Shown here one piece after another: positions 5,958-6,549 of a stretch of 6,549 nt of DNA. Source of the stretch: Nitrosomonadaceae bacterium. GTDB lineage: Bacteria; Pseudomonadota; Gammaproteobacteria; Burkholderiales; Usitatibacteraceae. The notes below the pieces were generated by a model that did no database searches, was not told where the DNA came from, and saw only the letters and a program-made list of their open reading frames with translations. A program made the position numbers and the translations under genes. Numbering within the stretch: the first letter of the stretch is position 1; each line of letters begins with the position of its first letter. The DNA lies in NCBI GenBank assembly GCA_021300055.1, contig JAJTHU010000314.1, positions 1 through 6,549 on the forward strand, in the 5' to 3' direction.

Positions 5958-6549
5958 CCTGAACGCAGATTGGCTGCGAGGGCAACGTCATGTGGATTCC
6001 GCGTCGGCAGAGTGGGGCACAGCGCCAGGGCTCGTGGTCGTGTGTGATCGCGCGCGCGCTCAACGGCGGTGGTGCAAGAGCGTGCTCGTCGTTCTAGCGC
6101 ATCATGGCGTCGGCACGGCAGCCCGCGCAGGCGGGCGCAAGGTTTTGCTACGAGCGGCACCGGCCTGAGGAAACGACGCTCAATCGGGTCGTGCAGGAAG
6201 AGCTCGAGACCTTACTCGCCCAGGTCGAGGCGCAAACAGGCTCGGGCCTGCCGCAGTTCATCCAAGACGAGTTCGACGCGTATCTGCAGTGCGGCATCCT
6301 CGCCCACGGCTTCCTGCGTGTGCGTTGTGCCGAGTGCGCACATGAGAAGCTGGTCGCGTTCTCGTGCAAGCGACGGGGGTTCTGCCCCTCGTGCGGGGCA
6401 CGTCGCATGGCCGAGACGGCGGCGGTGCTGGCGGATCGGGTCGTACCGCGGGTGCCGGTCAGACAATGGGTGCTGTCGTTTCCGATCCCGCTACGGATTC
6501 GGCTCGCCGCCCATCCCGATTTGCTCACACCGGTGCTGGGGATCGTGCA
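5958..6549 (+). mobile_element. Left part of an IS91-family insertion sequence, right end outside window
   Basis: The transposase at 6104 defines an IS91-family element. Members of this family lack inverted terminal repeats and usually make no target duplication, so the left end (terIS) cannot be placed from sequence alone; 5958 is only the end of the preceding ORF. The 146 bp before the transposase carry no gene I can support. They contain an alternating GC run at 6050-6059 and a stop at 6095 in the transposase frame. The oriIS end would lie beyond the right edge. Confidence 0.6.
6104..6549 (+). CDS. IS91-family transposase, 5' part only (runs off the window)
   Basis: This is the N-terminal 148 residues of an IS91-family transposase, an HUH-type rolling-circle enzyme. 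The frame stays open to the last base, so the gene is cut by the window edge and not known to be broken. The zinc-binding N-terminal domain is intact: C63, C75-AE-C78, C88, then C94-PS-C97 in FCPSCGARRM, the family hallmark. It is followed by ETAAVLADRVVPRVPVRQWVLSFPIPLR, also typical. The catalytic HUH and tyrosine motifs would lie downstream, outside the window. ATG 6104 is the start because an in-frame TAG at 6095 excludes anything further upstream, and the protein begins MASARQPAQAGARFCYERHRPEETTL as I recall for close relatives. No clear Shine-Dalgarno sequence precedes it. The gene points the same way as the island genes. Confidence 0.93.
   Translation, partial: MASARQPAQAGARFCYERHRPEETTLNRVVQEELETLLAQVEAQTGSGLPQFIQDEFDAYLQCGILAHGFLRVRCAECAHEKLVAFSCKRRGFCPSCGARRMAETAAVLADRVVPRVPVRQWVLSFPIPLRIRLAAHPDLLTPVLGIV

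Larger units (their letters stand above)
102..6549 (+). mobile_element. Left part of a tRNA-Ser integrated genomic island or satellite-like element
   Basis: The order tRNA 3' end, P4-type integrase, unknown gene, AlpA-like regulator, Toprim/DUF3987 primase, small coupled gene is a recognised integration-replication module of P4-like satellites and proteobacterial islands. All genes point the same way, away from the tRNA. I found no second copy of the tRNA 3' end in the window, so the right boundary and cargo lie further right. An IS91-family element begins near 6.0 kb and may be a later insertion into the island. Calling everything from 102 onward part of one element is inference; the left boundary is much firmer than the right. 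Confidence 0.75.

Noticed and set aside
5278..6063. Minus-strand open frame of 261 codons
   Set aside because: It spans antisense of three plus-strand features, is low-complexity Ser/Arg/Ala rich and has no recognisable domain.
6148..6528. Minus-strand open frame of 126 codons at the right end
   Set aside because: It is antisense to the IS91 transposase, whose cysteine motifs establish the plus-strand frame.
1..6549. CRISPR array, rRNA, retron or toxin-antitoxin locus
   Set aside because: No regularly spaced long repeats, reverse transcriptase motifs, rRNA segments or recognisable toxin/antitoxin pair were seen on either strand.

Overview
The window is GC-rich bacterial DNA, most likely from a proteobacterium (probably Beta- or Gammaproteobacteria; no host marker gene is present, so this rests on protein style and gene combination). 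It holds the left end of an integrative genetic element of P4-like or genomic-island type, inserted at the 3' end of a tRNA-Ser(CGA) gene. An IS91-family insertion sequence begins near the right edge and is cut off there.

Layout from left to right: an intact tRNA-Ser gene with encoded CCA (11-101), the probable attachment site. Next comes a 165-bp non-coding att/int control region with three GTCCA repeats at exact 10-bp spacing and a set of TACCAC/GTGGTA palindromic sites, the last just before the integrase start. Then a complete P4-type tyrosine recombinase (276-1490), a 258-aa protein of unknown function with a strong ribosome binding site (1567-2343), an AlpA-family small winged-helix/excisionase-like regulator (2466-2702), and a large Toprim plus DUF3987 primase/helicase-like protein (2838-5300). 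A 125-aa unknown protein follows, whose GTG start overlaps the primase stop (5297-5674). A possible small ORF without a convincing start comes next (5646-5957), and finally the 5' part of an IS91-family transposase that runs off the window (6104 to beyond 6549).

Reading the genes together: the integrase moves the element in and out of the tRNA gene. The AlpA-like protein probably controls integrase expression and/or excision. The primase-helicase and its coupled partner probably replicate the excised form. The cargo that would say what the element does for its host, and the right attachment site, lie outside the window. No defence, toxin or metabolic cargo is visible here.

The most unusual signals are in cis. 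A cluster of five TTAGCA/TGCTAA hexamers, including a perfect 11-bp inverted repeat, lies inside the small gene after the primase and has the look of an iteron or protein-binding array. There is also a nested inverted repeat just before alpA and a pair of mutually exclusive hairpins between alpA and the primase. The 258-aa gene and the primase partner are the least understood proteins.
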